Assembly (NCBI GenBank): GCA_900553965.1
Contig: USFX01000048.1
Location: 1-14,609 of the forward strand
DNA length: 14,609 bases
Origin: an uncultured Prevotella sp.
GTDB lineage: Bacteria; Bacteroidota; Bacteroidia; Bacteroidales; Bacteroidaceae
Reading direction: 5' to 3'
The notes under the pieces were generated by a model. That model had not been told where the DNA came from, did no database searches, and worked only from the letters and a program-made list of their open reading frames with translations. Position numbers and translations under genes: made by a program. Below, one piece after another: positions 1-6,418 of the stretch; within the stretch, counting starts at the first letter, position 1, and every line of letters starts with the position of its first letter.

Positions 1-46
1 AATAGCATTTTGCGATTCACGCCGTAGTGGATCACGAAATGCTATT
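1..46. repeat. 46-nt palindrome at window edge (REP-like)
   Basis: Two 20-nt arms (1-20 and 27-46) flank a 6-nt loop GCCGTA. The outer 10 bp (AATAGCATTT / AAATGCTATT) are perfect; the inner 10 match at 7 positions. Read as plus-strand RNA, two of the three differences become G-U pairs. The right half contains GCCGTAGTGGATC (21-33), which fits the core GCYGTAGYRGATY also found three times at 8308-8419. It may be a REP-like element or the terminator hairpin of the leftward DUF4230 genes. It starts at base 1, so it may extend outside the window. Confidence 0.6.
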
Positions 47-92
47 CTCCCTCCACACTCCTCCCTCCACACTCCTCCCTCCACACTCCTCA
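47..92. repeat. 14-bp tandem repeat, three copies
   Basis: Three head-to-tail copies of cctccctccacact (the first 13/14) plus a partial fourth. On the minus strand it is purine-rich and reads as alternating heptamers GGAGTGT and GGAGGGA. It lies about 12 nt after the stop codon of the leftward gene at 104. It has no spacers, so it is not a CRISPR array. A related heptamer-type repeat follows the lysS stop at 6321-6418. Confidence 0.8.
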
Positions 93-103
93 AAAAATAA
101 TTC

Positions 104-667
104 CTACCTCGGAGCGAACCTGACCACGACAATGCCGAAGCCCATAGCCCTCATCATGTTGCGCAGCTGTGCGTCGGCATTGTTTTCAGCGGAACGTATG
201 TTCTCCGGCGTAAGCCCCTTGCGCTTCATCATGGCGGCGGCACGGTTGTACATGGCCTTACGGTCGTCAGCCGTCCAGCGGCCGCTCTCGTGGAACGAGC
301 GGGTGCGCGCCTCGTCGACAAAACGCTCGTCAAGAAGTCTGACGGGAGGAAGGAGCAGGGTGACGGTATCGCCGCTGACCGTTATCCGGTCGGGAGTAAG
401 CTCGTGCATGTCTATGCCGAGGCGCATGGTTCCATAATAGATGCGCGTCAGACGGTCATCGGAGAAGAAGCCACGGCGCACGGTGTCGACCATCTCCTCA
501 TCGGAAACGGAGAGAAATTCCCACTCGCCTATGGCCCGGATTGACTCTATCTGTTCTGGAGTGACGTCGATGCTGTTGTCGGAGAAAACGGAAATCTCCG
601 TGCTGCTGACTGTCCGGACAAGCCACAGGATGAGCATTACCACGACTATGGCGGGCGGCCGCCGCAA
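104..667 (-). CDS. DUF4230 domain protein, N-terminus probably displaced by a frameshift
   Basis: The 187-residue frame matches the DUF4230 pattern of Bacteroidetes: TPEQIESIRAIGEWEFLSV, then SDEEMVDTVRRGFFSDDRLTRIYYGT, a GIDM segment, and a VTLLLPP strand motif followed by an acidic and arginine-rich C-terminal half. Function is unknown; relatives are predicted to be membrane-anchored or periplasmic. The only upstream start in this frame is TTG at 667; an internal ATG lies at 637. A hydrophobic run (AIVVVMLILWLV) near residues 6-17 would act as a membrane anchor. A better start, ATG at 713, lies 13 nt after the upstream gene's stop. It encodes MIKNFIKAYIVQILFF in another frame and reaches this frame only by a +1 shift near a run of six T (minus strand, 666-671). 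The gene follows a paralogous DUF4230 gene, so the two are probably co-transcribed. The family call is firm and the start is uncertain. Confidence 0.75.
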   Translation of the reverse strand: MRRPPAIVVVMLILWLVRTVSSTEISVFSDNSIDVTPEQIESIRAIGEWEFLSVSDEEMVDTVRRGFFSDDRLTRIYYGTMRLGIDMHELTPDRITVSGDTVTLLLPPVRLLDERFVDEARTRSFHESGRWTADDRKAMYNRAAAMMKRKGLTPENIRSAENNADAQLRNMMRAMGFGIVVVRFAPR

Positions 668-726
668 AAAAGAGAATCTGTACGATGTATGCCTTTATGA
701 AGTTCTTTATCATAGCTGCTTTGTTT

Positions 727-1431
727 TTAATAACCCGGAGCCGGAGCTGCGATGGTATATTCTTTCTTATATGCGTTGTCGACCATCGTGACGATATCGC
801 TATCAGTGAAACGGCGGTTGAAGGTCACGGTGATGTCACGGCTGCTGTAGCCAAGCTGTTCCAGCATCGGAATGAGGATGCGCGCGGCATTCTCACGGGC
901 TGTGTCGAGAACACCCATACGGGCGATGGAGGCAATGATTGACTTGCGGCCCTGATACGCAAAGTCAGACATCTCTTCGTCGCTGAAATGGGAACGGGTC
1001 AGCGCGACAAACTCCTTGACGTTCTTATGGTCAATCTCGCTGCCGGTCAGGACGAGGACCGGGTCGGGAAGAATGATGGTCACGCGGCGGCCGTCACGCT
1101 TCACATTATCCTCAGAGAAACCGCCAAGATTGATGTAAGCCTTGATAGTGGCGGTCATGGGGATGGCAATCTTACGTTCTCCAAGCGGCAACCTGATGTC
1201 GAAACCATTCTGGAAGACTGTTCCCCTGAGGCGGATGACGTCGTCGTGGGTGACAATCTTGCGCACACGATACTCTGCGGTATAGATACGCGAACACTGC
1301 TGGACGTGCATGATGAGCTCCGGAAGTGTGTCGACGGGCTGTCCGGAAACCTCCGTCCCGGCCTTATCGCCGCGAGAACAGGATGATAAGCCGATAAATA
1401 CCGACAAAAGATATAATAAAATACGGTTCAT
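727..1431 (-). CDS. DUF4230 domain lipoprotein
   Basis: This 234-residue protein starts with a lipoprotein signal (MNRILLYLLSVFIGLSSC, predicted lipidation on Cys18 of LSSC). The body has the DUF4230 pattern: an early segment on inducing or stabilising strands (YTAEYRVRKIVTHDD), a central IPMTATIKAYINLGGFSEDNV, then VTIILPDPVLVLTGSEIDH, and a C-terminal helix with Arg (GRKSIIASIARMGVLDTARENAARIL). The biochemical role of the family is unknown. It probably sits at the periplasmic face of a membrane. It is the first gene of a two-gene leftward unit with a second DUF4230 gene whose apparent ATG (713) begins 13 nt after this stop. A TACTTTTG -7 box lies upstream at 1454-1461, giving a leader of about 15-20 nt. 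The ATG start is supported by the signal peptide. Confidence 0.85.
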   Translation of the reverse strand: MNRILLYLLSVFIGLSSCSRGDKAGTEVSGQPVDTLPELIMHVQQCSRIYTAEYRVRKIVTHDDVIRLRGTVFQNGFDIRLPLGERKIAIPMTATIKAYINLGGFSEDNVKRDGRRVTIILPDPVLVLTGSEIDHKNVKEFVALTRSHFSDEEMSDFAYQGRKSIIASIARMGVLDTARENAARILIPMLEQLGYSSRDITVTFNRRFTDSDIVTMVDNAYKKEYTIAAPAPGY

Positions 1432-1453
1432 ATCGTTATATATTATGTAGCTG

Positions 1454-1461
1454 CAAAAGTA
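1454..1461 (-). promoter_or_regulatory. -7 promoter box of the DUF4230 pair
   Basis: On the minus strand this reads TACTTTTG, a full match to the Bacteroidetes sigma-A -7 consensus TAnnTTTG, followed by CAGC. No good -33 TTTG is visible at the expected distance (TCTG at 1481-1484). It sits 22 nt before the ATG at 1431. Confidence 0.55.
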
Positions 1462-1598
1462 ATAAAAAAAAACAATCCTGCAGAAAAAACGGATTTATTT
1501 TATCCATTCTTTAAACTTTGTGAGGTTTCTTGCGTCATAAATACAGTTGCAACTGAGAGACGGGCCACGGCCCAATAACGTAAGTTGAATAAAAAAAC

Positions 1599-1604
1599 AA
1601 GGAG
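1599..1604 (+). promoter_or_regulatory. Shine-Dalgarno-like AAGGAG
   Basis: AAGGAG ends 9 nt before the ATG at 1614. It is worth noting because most starts in this window have only A-rich leaders, as is common in Bacteroidetes. It supports the chosen start. Confidence 0.6.
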
Positions 1605-1613
1605 AAACCGAAT

Positions 1614-2156
1614 ATGAAAAGAATGATTATGGCTTTCGCAGCCGCCATGATGATGGGGTCTGCAACAATGGCACAGACAAATGACAGCACAAAGGCCGGC
1701 AAGCCGGACCGCAGTGAGATAATCAGGAAACGGACGGAAGCAGTCGCCCTGAGATACGGACTGAACGACGAGCAGAAGGCAAAGCTGCTGGATCTGAACA
1801 CACGGTTTGACGGACGTATGCGCATGGGCATGGCCGGACGCGGTGACCGCAGGATGAATCCCGTCAGACGTGAACCCGTCAGGAAGATGAACGCGAAACG
1901 CGACAGCGCGGAAAACAGGATTCCACAGAAGGCCGACGGAAACAGAATGATGCGCAAAGGACCGCGGATGCCGATGGAGAACGGCATGCAGAAATATGAT
2001 GAGGAAATGAAAACCATCATGACAGAGGAACAGTTTGCCAGATATAAGGAGGACATGAAGAAGCGCTATGAACGTATGGGAGCACGCAAGAACATGAGAC
2101 GTCTGGATGCCGGAGACACGAAAATAGAGCGCATCGTGAAAGACAATAAAGAGTGA
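1614..2156 (+). CDS. Spy/CpxP-like periplasmic protein, DUF4890 family
   Basis: This is a 180-residue secreted protein with a signal peptide (cleavage likely after ATMA, residue 20). The mature part begins with a helix typical of DUF4890 and Spy/CpxP LTXXQ proteins (RKRTEAVALRYGLNDEQKAKLLDLNTRF, about 38-65). It ends with a second such helix (MKTIMTEEQFARYKEDMKKRYERM, about 132-155), where TEEQ resembles the LTxxQ motif. Between them is a basic, Met-rich stretch (about 66-125) that is probably disordered. By family analogy it could be an ATP-independent periplasmic chaperone or envelope-stress protein, but this is inference. An AAGGAG ribosome site precedes the ATG. A weak -7-like AAACTTTG lies at 1513-1520. 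The gene is followed by a rho-independent terminator at 2261-2295, so it is probably monocistronic. Confidence 0.75.
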   Translation: MKRMIMAFAAAMMMGSATMAQTNDSTKAGKPDRSEIIRKRTEAVALRYGLNDEQKAKLLDLNTRFDGRMRMGMAGRGDRRMNPVRREPVRKMNAKRDSAENRIPQKADGNRMMRKGPRMPMENGMQKYDEEMKTIMTEEQFARYKEDMKKRYERMGARKNMRRLDAGDTKIERIVKDNKE

Positions 2157-2260
2157 TCATAGTGATTTAGGTTAACATAGTGTTTAAATGTTTAACGGGC
2201 AAGAGAGCCCGGACTTCAAGAGGTACTATGGCTTAAGTAAGAAGTATTGAAAGGATGACA

Positions 2261-2295
2261 GAGAGGTCGCGCCGTTTGGCAGACCTCTCCTTTTT
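2261..2295 (+). terminator. Rho-independent terminator after the DUF4890 gene
   Basis: Perfect 8-bp arms GAGAGGTC (2261-2268) and GACCTCTC (2282-2289) enclose a further GCC/GGC pairing. They are followed by CTTTTT on the plus strand. Orientation fits the DUF4890 gene ending at 2156. Confidence 0.85.
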
Positions 2296-2348
2296 ATGCC
2301 GGCGCAACAAATGTAGCGGTAAAATGAAGCAAGTTCGTTATTTTTTCG

Positions 2349-2356
2349 TACCTTTG
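2349..2356 (+). promoter_or_regulatory. -7 promoter box of the DUF4738 gene
   Basis: TACCTTTG is a full match to TAnnTTTG and is followed by CA. No clear -33 TTTG lies 19-21 nt upstream. If used, it leaves an unusually long leader of about 125 nt before the ATG at 2490. Confidence 0.5.
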
Positions 2357-2489
2357 CAAAAGGTAGATTACGGCCGTTCCGATACGGCGAAGACTGTTTC
2401 GTAACGCAGAAACCAATCCGTCAGACACCGGACATCCGCGGCAGGCCGGCCCGTACCATACCGATAACTACAAATAACAGACAAATCAG

Positions 2490-3041
2490 ATGAAGAAACT
2501 ATTGACTGCACTCATGGCCGGAGCCGTTGTCTGCATGACGGCAGGCTGTGGCGGCAAGAAGACAGACGAGAATATAATCACAAAGAAAGTGGAGAAGACA
2601 GCCCCCTCAGCCCCCGTCCGCATGCAGGAATATGAGCAGACGAAAGACGTGGAATGGCTCGGAGCGTCATACCGATGCGAGATACAGCGCACGCCAGACG
2701 ACAGTCTGGCCATGGTCAGGGACGAGACGGGACAGCAGTTCGTGGACAACAGCATCACGCTGACAATCATGCGGAACGACGGCAGCGTCTTCTTCAGCAA
2801 GTCGTTCACAAAGACCAGCTTCGACGCATGCTTGGACAATGACTACCGCAAGACAGGAATACTGGAGGGACTCGTATTCGACCGCGTCGACGGACCGACG
2901 CTCGTGTTCGCCGCCAGCGTGAGCCACCCGCAGACAGACGAATACATCCCGCTCGTCATGCGCATCTCGCGGATGGGAGATGTGAGCATCGCAAGGGACA
3001 CGCAGATGGACACCAGCGCTGAGGAAGAGGAAGAAATATGA
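2490..3041 (+). CDS. DUF4738 domain lipoprotein
   Basis: This 183-residue protein has a clear lipoprotein signal (MKKLLTALMAGAVVCMTAGC; lipidated Cys20 in TAGC), followed by GGKKTDE. The mature domain carries features of the Bacteroidales DUF4738 family: VEWLGASYRCEIQRTPDDSL, a DETGQQFVDNSITLTIMRNDGSVFF strand pair, FTKTSFDACLDNDYRKTGILEGLVFD, and SVSHPQTDEYIPLVMRISRMGDVSI. Its function is not known; it is probably tethered to the outer membrane. It ends in an acidic tail (AEEEEEI). The gene stands alone, with a -7 box at 2349 and a shared convergent terminator at 3106-3155. The family call comes from memory of the family, not a search. Confidence 0.8.
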   Translation: MKKLLTALMAGAVVCMTAGCGGKKTDENIITKKVEKTAPSAPVRMQEYEQTKDVEWLGASYRCEIQRTPDDSLAMVRDETGQQFVDNSITLTIMRNDGSVFFSKSFTKTSFDACLDNDYRKTGILEGLVFDRVDGPTLVFAASVSHPQTDEYIPLVMRISRMGDVSIARDTQMDTSAEEEEEI

Positions 3042-3105
3042 ATAAGCAAAGACGGTATATAGAAACAATGAAGACAAAACAGAAGAACAATAAACACTAA
3101 ACATA

Positions 3106-3155
3106 GAAACAATAAAGGCGGACTTCAGTTACTGAAAGTTCGCCTTTATTGTTTC
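3106..3155. terminator. Bidirectional terminator between convergent genes
   Basis: Two 20-nt arms (3106-3125 and 3136-3155) match at 19 of 20 positions around a 10-nt loop. Each arm carries an AT-rich outer half (AAACAATAAAG / CTTTATTGTTT) and a GC core. The minus gene's stop codon (3129-3131) lies in the loop, so the right arm also encodes its last codons. It serves both the plus-strand lipoprotein gene and the lysS operon. Confidence 0.85.
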
Positions 3156-3857
3156 CCAGCTGTCGCTGAAGTCGGCCATGCGACTGAAAACGACGGCCGC
3201 TCCTTCGTCCGTAAGCATGCTGTCGGGCAACGGTCCGGTGTTGACGGCTATCGTGAAGACGCCGGCGGAAACTCCGGCACGCACTCCCAGCGGCGCGTTC
3301 TCAACCACAATGGCCTCCCATGGCTTCACGCCGGCCTTCGCCATGCCCTTCAGGTAAGGCTCGGGGTCGGGCTTGCCGCGGCTTACATCGAAGCTGGAGA
3401 CTATCAGTTCCGGGCTGACAAGGCCGTCGAAATCCTTCACGAGCTTGTCCAGCAGAGAGCGCTGGCCGCTTCCCGTCACCACGACAATCTTCATTCCGTC
3501 TGCCTTCATCTTGCGCTGAAGGTCCTGAATGCCGTCCATAACCTTTGCCACGGGACATTCGGAATAGATGCGCGACTTCTCCCCGTACATCCTCTGCGCT
3601 TCCTCGTCGGTCAGCTCGCGGCCCCATTGCTGGCGGGCCAGCAGCTTGATGGTCTCCACTCCGCGCATTCCCTCATACTTATAAGCGTCTTCCGGCGGCA
3701 TGGTTATGCCGAGGGCGTCCATAGACTTGTGCCAGCTGTAAGCATGATTGGGCATCGAGTCATACAGAACGCCGTCCATATCAAAAAGAACGGCCTTGGG
3801 ACGGAATGTCCCAAAGCCGTGTCTTTCCAAGTATTCTTTTATTTCCTTTTCGTACAT
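3129..3857 (-). CDS. HAD-superfamily phosphatase, BT2127-type (probable inorganic pyrophosphatase)
   Basis: This is a 242-residue HAD hydrolase with a helical cap inserted after motif I. The catalytic motif DMDGVLYDSM gives nucleophile Asp26 and acid/base Asp28. It has VTGSG (Thr128, Ser130), Lys162 in KPDPEPYL, and VENAPLG (Glu186, Asn187). It closely resembles Bacteroides thetaiotaomicron BT2127, which was characterised as an inorganic pyrophosphatase. Asp11, Asp13, Glu47, Thr113, Lys147 and Asn172 of that enzyme all recur here at a constant offset of 15, including cap Glu62 in KYEGMRG. Beta-phosphoglucomutase-like or sugar phosphatase activity is the alternative. The start ATG at 3857 (MYEKEIKEYL) is preferred; the longer open frame from 4028 would overlap pgi and adds an Arg-rich segment that looks like out-of-frame sequence. 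It is the last gene of the lysS-gpsA-pgi unit, 73 nt after pgi. Confidence 0.88.
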   Translation of the reverse strand: MYEKEIKEYLERHGFGTFRPKAVLFDMDGVLYDSMPNHAYSWHKSMDALGITMPPEDAYKYEGMRGVETIKLLARQQWGRELTDEEAQRMYGEKSRIYSECPVAKVMDGIQDLQRKMKADGMKIVVVTGSGQRSLLDKLVKDFDGLVSPELIVSSFDVSRGKPDPEPYLKGMAKAGVKPWEAIVVENAPLGVRAGVSAGVFTIAVNTGPLPDSMLTDEGAAVVFSRMADFSDSWETIKANFQ

Positions 3858-3930
3858 TATCCTGTCTGGATGATTGATTATGCCGTCCCCGGACAGTCCT
3901 TCCGGGAACGTTCCGTCTGCCGGACCGGCC

Positions 3931-5289
3931 TTAAGCCTCCTTTGCCAGACGCTCCTTGATAGCCTTGCTGTCGGCCTCGTATCCCGGTTTGTCGAGCAAG
4001 GCGAACATATTCTTCTTGTATGCCTCAACGCCGGGCTGGTTGAACGGATTCACACCGAGTATGTTTCCGCTGATACCACAGGCAATCTCGAAGAAGTAGA
4101 TGAGCTGGCCGATATAGTATTCGTTCAGTTCGGGCACGCTGATGCGGATGTTGGGCACACCACCGTCGACGTGAGCGAGACGCGTTCCCAGCTCAGCCAT
4201 CTTGTTGACCTCGTCCACGCGCTTGCCGGCGAGGAAGTTCAGGCCGTCCAGATTCTCCTCGTCGTTGGGGAAAAGGAGGTTGCGGTTGGGCTTCTCGATG
4301 CTGATGACAGTCTCGTATATGGTGCGCTCGCCTTCCTGAATCCACTGTCCCATGGAGTGGAGGTCGGTCGTGAAGTCGCATGATGCGGGGAAGATTCCCT
4401 TTCCGTCCTTGCCTTCACTCTCGCCGTAAAGCTGCTTCCACCACTCACTCATGAAGTGGAGTTTCGGCTGATAGTTGACCATTATCTCAATCTTCTTGCC
4501 GGCCTCGTCATAGAGTCCGTTGCGCACGGCGGCATAGACAGCGGCGGGGTTCTCCTCGAAAGGCACGTCCTTGCCGCAAGCCTTCTCCATGTCCGTGGCA
4601 CCGGCCACGAGCTTTGCGATGTCAAATCCGGCACAAGCGATGGGCAACAGGCCCACGGGAGTGAGCACGGAGAAACGCCCGCCGACATTGTCGGGGATGA
4701 TGAAAGAAGTGTATCCCTCCTTGTCGGCACATGTGCGGGCGGCGCCCTTCTTTGCGTCGGTGACGGCCACGATGACCTTGCGGGCCTCTTCCTTTCCGCG
4801 CTGCTCCTCACACTGCTTCTTCAGAAGGCGGAACGTGAGTGCGGTCTCCGTCGTCGTACCAGACTTAGAGATGTTGATGACGCCGAATTTCTTGTCCTTC
4901 AGATAGTCGGTCAGTTCTGCGAGATAGTCCTCGCCGATGTTGTTTCCGGCAAAGATGATGGTGGGATTGGTCTTGTCGCCCACGAGCCATGCGAACGAGT
5001 TGCCGAGGGCTTCGATGACGGCACGTGCCCCAAGATAGCTTCCACCGATACCGGCCACGACAACGACCTCGCAGTTACGGCGCAGCACGTCGGCACAATC
5101 CTGTATTTCCTTGATGAACTCGGGTGTTATCGACGACGGCAGATGGAGCCATCCGAGGAAATCGTTGCCCGGACAGGTGCCTTTTTCGAGGGCTTCCTGT
5201 GCGGCCTTGACCTTGGGTTCATACGCTTTCACTGCGCCCTCCTTGAGGAACTGGGCGGCTTTGGTAATGTCTAAGCTGATATTTTTCAT
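3931..5289 (-). CDS. pgi: Glucose-6-phosphate isomerase
   Basis: This 452-residue enzyme interconverts glucose 6-phosphate and fructose 6-phosphate in the cytosol (glycolysis and gluconeogenesis). Two SIS domains are evident: GIGGSYLG (80-87) and the phosphate-binding SKSGTTTET (141-149). The first PGI signature is DNVGGRFSVLTPVG (about 200-213). ESEGKDGKGIFPAS and LHSMGQWIQEGER are conserved in the Bacteroides enzyme. The second signature is GISGNILGVNPFNQPGVEAYKK without its last residues (405-426). Length matches the short (about 445-450 residue) Bacteroidetes and Firmicutes PGIs. The ATG at 5289 is preferred over the TTG at 5295 two codons upstream. It lies 25 nt after gpsA and is followed by the HAD phosphatase gene, so translation probably occurs from one long mRNA that begins at lysS. 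Confidence 0.97.
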   Translation of the reverse strand: MKNISLDITKAAQFLKEGAVKAYEPKVKAAQEALEKGTCPGNDFLGWLHLPSSITPEFIKEIQDCADVLRRNCEVVVVAGIGGSYLGARAVIEALGNSFAWLVGDKTNPTIIFAGNNIGEDYLAELTDYLKDKKFGVINISKSGTTTETALTFRLLKKQCEEQRGKEEARKVIVAVTDAKKGAARTCADKEGYTSFIIPDNVGGRFSVLTPVGLLPIACAGFDIAKLVAGATDMEKACGKDVPFEENPAAVYAAVRNGLYDEAGKKIEIMVNYQPKLHFMSEWWKQLYGESEGKDGKGIFPASCDFTTDLHSMGQWIQEGERTIYETVISIEKPNRNLLFPNDEENLDGLNFLAGKRVDEVNKMAELGTRLAHVDGGVPNIRISVPELNEYYIGQLIYFFEIACGISGNILGVNPFNQPGVEAYKKNMFALLDKPGYEADSKAIKERLAKEA

Positions 5290-5314
5290 AATCAATTAAA
5301 ATTGGTTTGTTGTT

Positions 5315-6310
5315 TCATCTGAAAGAGTCGGTCAGCAGTTTAATCTCAATCTGCGGGCTTATCCGCTCATACAATATATTATATACGGCGTCGAGGATGG
5401 GCATGTTGACGTGCATGTGGCGGTTGATTTCCTTCATGCACTTCGTTCCGAAGTATCCTTCGGCAATCATTTCCATCTCGATCTGCGCGCTCTTGACGCT
5501 ATATCCCTTGCCGATCATGGAGCCGAACGTGCGGTTTCGCGAGAAATTGCTGTATCCCGTGACGAGCAGGTCGCCCAGATAGACGGAGTCATAGACGCTG
5601 CGTTCGATGGGGTGGACGGCCTGGAGGAAGCGTGACATCTCCTGCACGGCGTTGGACATGAGCACGGCCTGGAAGTTGTCTCCGAACTTCAGTCCGCTGC
5701 AGATGCCCGCGGCGATGGCGTAGACGTTCTTCAGAACCGAGGCATATTCAATTCCGATGACGTCGCTGCTGGTCTTTGTCTTGATGTAGTCGCTGGTGAG
5801 AACGTCGGCAAAGGCGTGGGCCTTCTCCCGGTCGCTGCACGCCACGGTCAGATAGGAGAGGCGCTCCAAGGCCACTTCCTCGGCATGGGACGGGCCGCCG
5901 AGGCAGGCCAGATTCTCATACGGGACGTCATAGACCTGATGGAAATATTCCGAGACAGCGAGGTTTTCGTCGGGCACGATGCCCTTAATGGCCGTCACGA
6001 CGAACTTGTCCTTCAGCCGCGACTTGAGTTTCTTGAGGTGATTCTTCACATACGGCGAGGGAGTGACGAACACCAGCGTGTCGTAGTTCTGCACAATCCT
6101 GTTGATGTCGCTCGAAAAGAATATCTCGTCGATATTGAACCGCACGCTCATCAGGTATGCCGGGTTGTGTCCCAGTCGGCGGAAATCTTCGATACGGTCA
6201 TCGCGGCGCATATACCATCCGATGTGATGGGTATGTCCCACCACAATCTTGGCAATCGCCGTAGCCCAGCTTCCGCCCCCGATTATCGCTATTTTTCCGC
6301 AGGTAAACAT
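5315..6310 (-). CDS. gpsA: Glycerol-3-phosphate dehydrogenase [NAD(P)+]
   Basis: This 331-residue cytosolic enzyme reduces dihydroxyacetone phosphate to sn-glycerol 3-phosphate, the backbone for phospholipids. The N-terminal Rossmann fold has IIGGGSWATAIA (9-20) for NAD(P)H. Other family marks are KGI (109-111), LGGPSHAEEV (137-146), the catalytic lysine Lys194 in SVLKNVYAIAAG (equivalent to the active-site Lys of E. coli GpsA), and SRNRTFG (257-263) for substrate phosphate binding. Length is normal for the family. It follows lysS after a 107-bp gap filled by heptamer inverted repeats and precedes pgi by 25 nt. The lysS-gpsA-pgi order is, to my knowledge, common in Bacteroidales. Confidence 0.96.
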   Translation of the reverse strand: MFTCGKIAIIGGGSWATAIAKIVVGHTHHIGWYMRRDDRIEDFRRLGHNPAYLMSVRFNIDEIFFSSDINRIVQNYDTLVFVTPSPYVKNHLKKLKSRLKDKFVVTAIKGIVPDENLAVSEYFHQVYDVPYENLACLGGPSHAEEVALERLSYLTVACSDREKAHAFADVLTSDYIKTKTSSDVIGIEYASVLKNVYAIAAGICSGLKFGDNFQAVLMSNAVQEMSRFLQAVHPIERSVYDSVYLGDLLVTGYSNFSRNRTFGSMIGKGYSVKSAQIEMEMIAEGYFGTKCMKEINRHMHVNMPILDAVYNILYERISPQIEIKLLTDSFR

Positions 6311-6320
6311 TCTTTCTAAA

Positions 6321-6418
6321 TAAAGAATGAAGAATGAGAAATGAAGAATGACCCGTCACTTATTATCGGTCTCTCATCCGGAGATTCATCATTCTTCATT
6401 CTTCGTTCTTCATTTTCT
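6321..6418. repeat. Inverted heptamer repeats between lysS and gpsA
   Basis: Copies of AAGAATG/AAATGAAG-type units run forward at 6323-6351 and inverted at 6386-6418, separated by about 34 nt. The two arms can fold into an imperfect hairpin (about 17 of the innermost 20 positions match). It lies directly after the lysS stop codon within the operon, so it could affect mRNA stability, processing or partial termination. Similar AATGAAG-type repeats are familiar in Bacteroidales intergenic DNA, with no established role that I know of. Confidence 0.75.

Larger units (their letters stand above)
2157..2489 (+). other. Intergenic region with terminator and leader
   Basis: This 333-bp stretch has no convincing gene. 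It holds a small hairpin (CGGGC/GCCCG, 2196-2211), a strong terminator (2261-2295), a -7 box (2349-2356) and a leader of roughly 125 nt before the ATG at 2490. A 48-codon frame starting at 2256 runs through the terminator and is judged spurious. Confidence 0.6.

Noticed and set aside
47..92. CRISPR-like repeats
   Set aside because: The units are directly tandem with no spacers, and no cas gene is present.
2256..2402. 48-codon plus-strand frame (MTERSRRL...)
   Set aside because: It spans the terminator hairpin and the promoter of the next gene and has no protein-like features.
2357..2489. Riboswitch in the long leader of the DUF4738 gene
   Set aside because: No known riboswitch core or terminator/anti-terminator pair was recognised; only its length is notable.
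3858..4028. Upstream extension of the HAD phosphatase frame
   Set aside because: It overlaps the end of pgi in another frame and has an Arg/Ser-rich composition typical of shadow translation. The ATG at 3857 aligns with the BT2127 start plus 15 residues.
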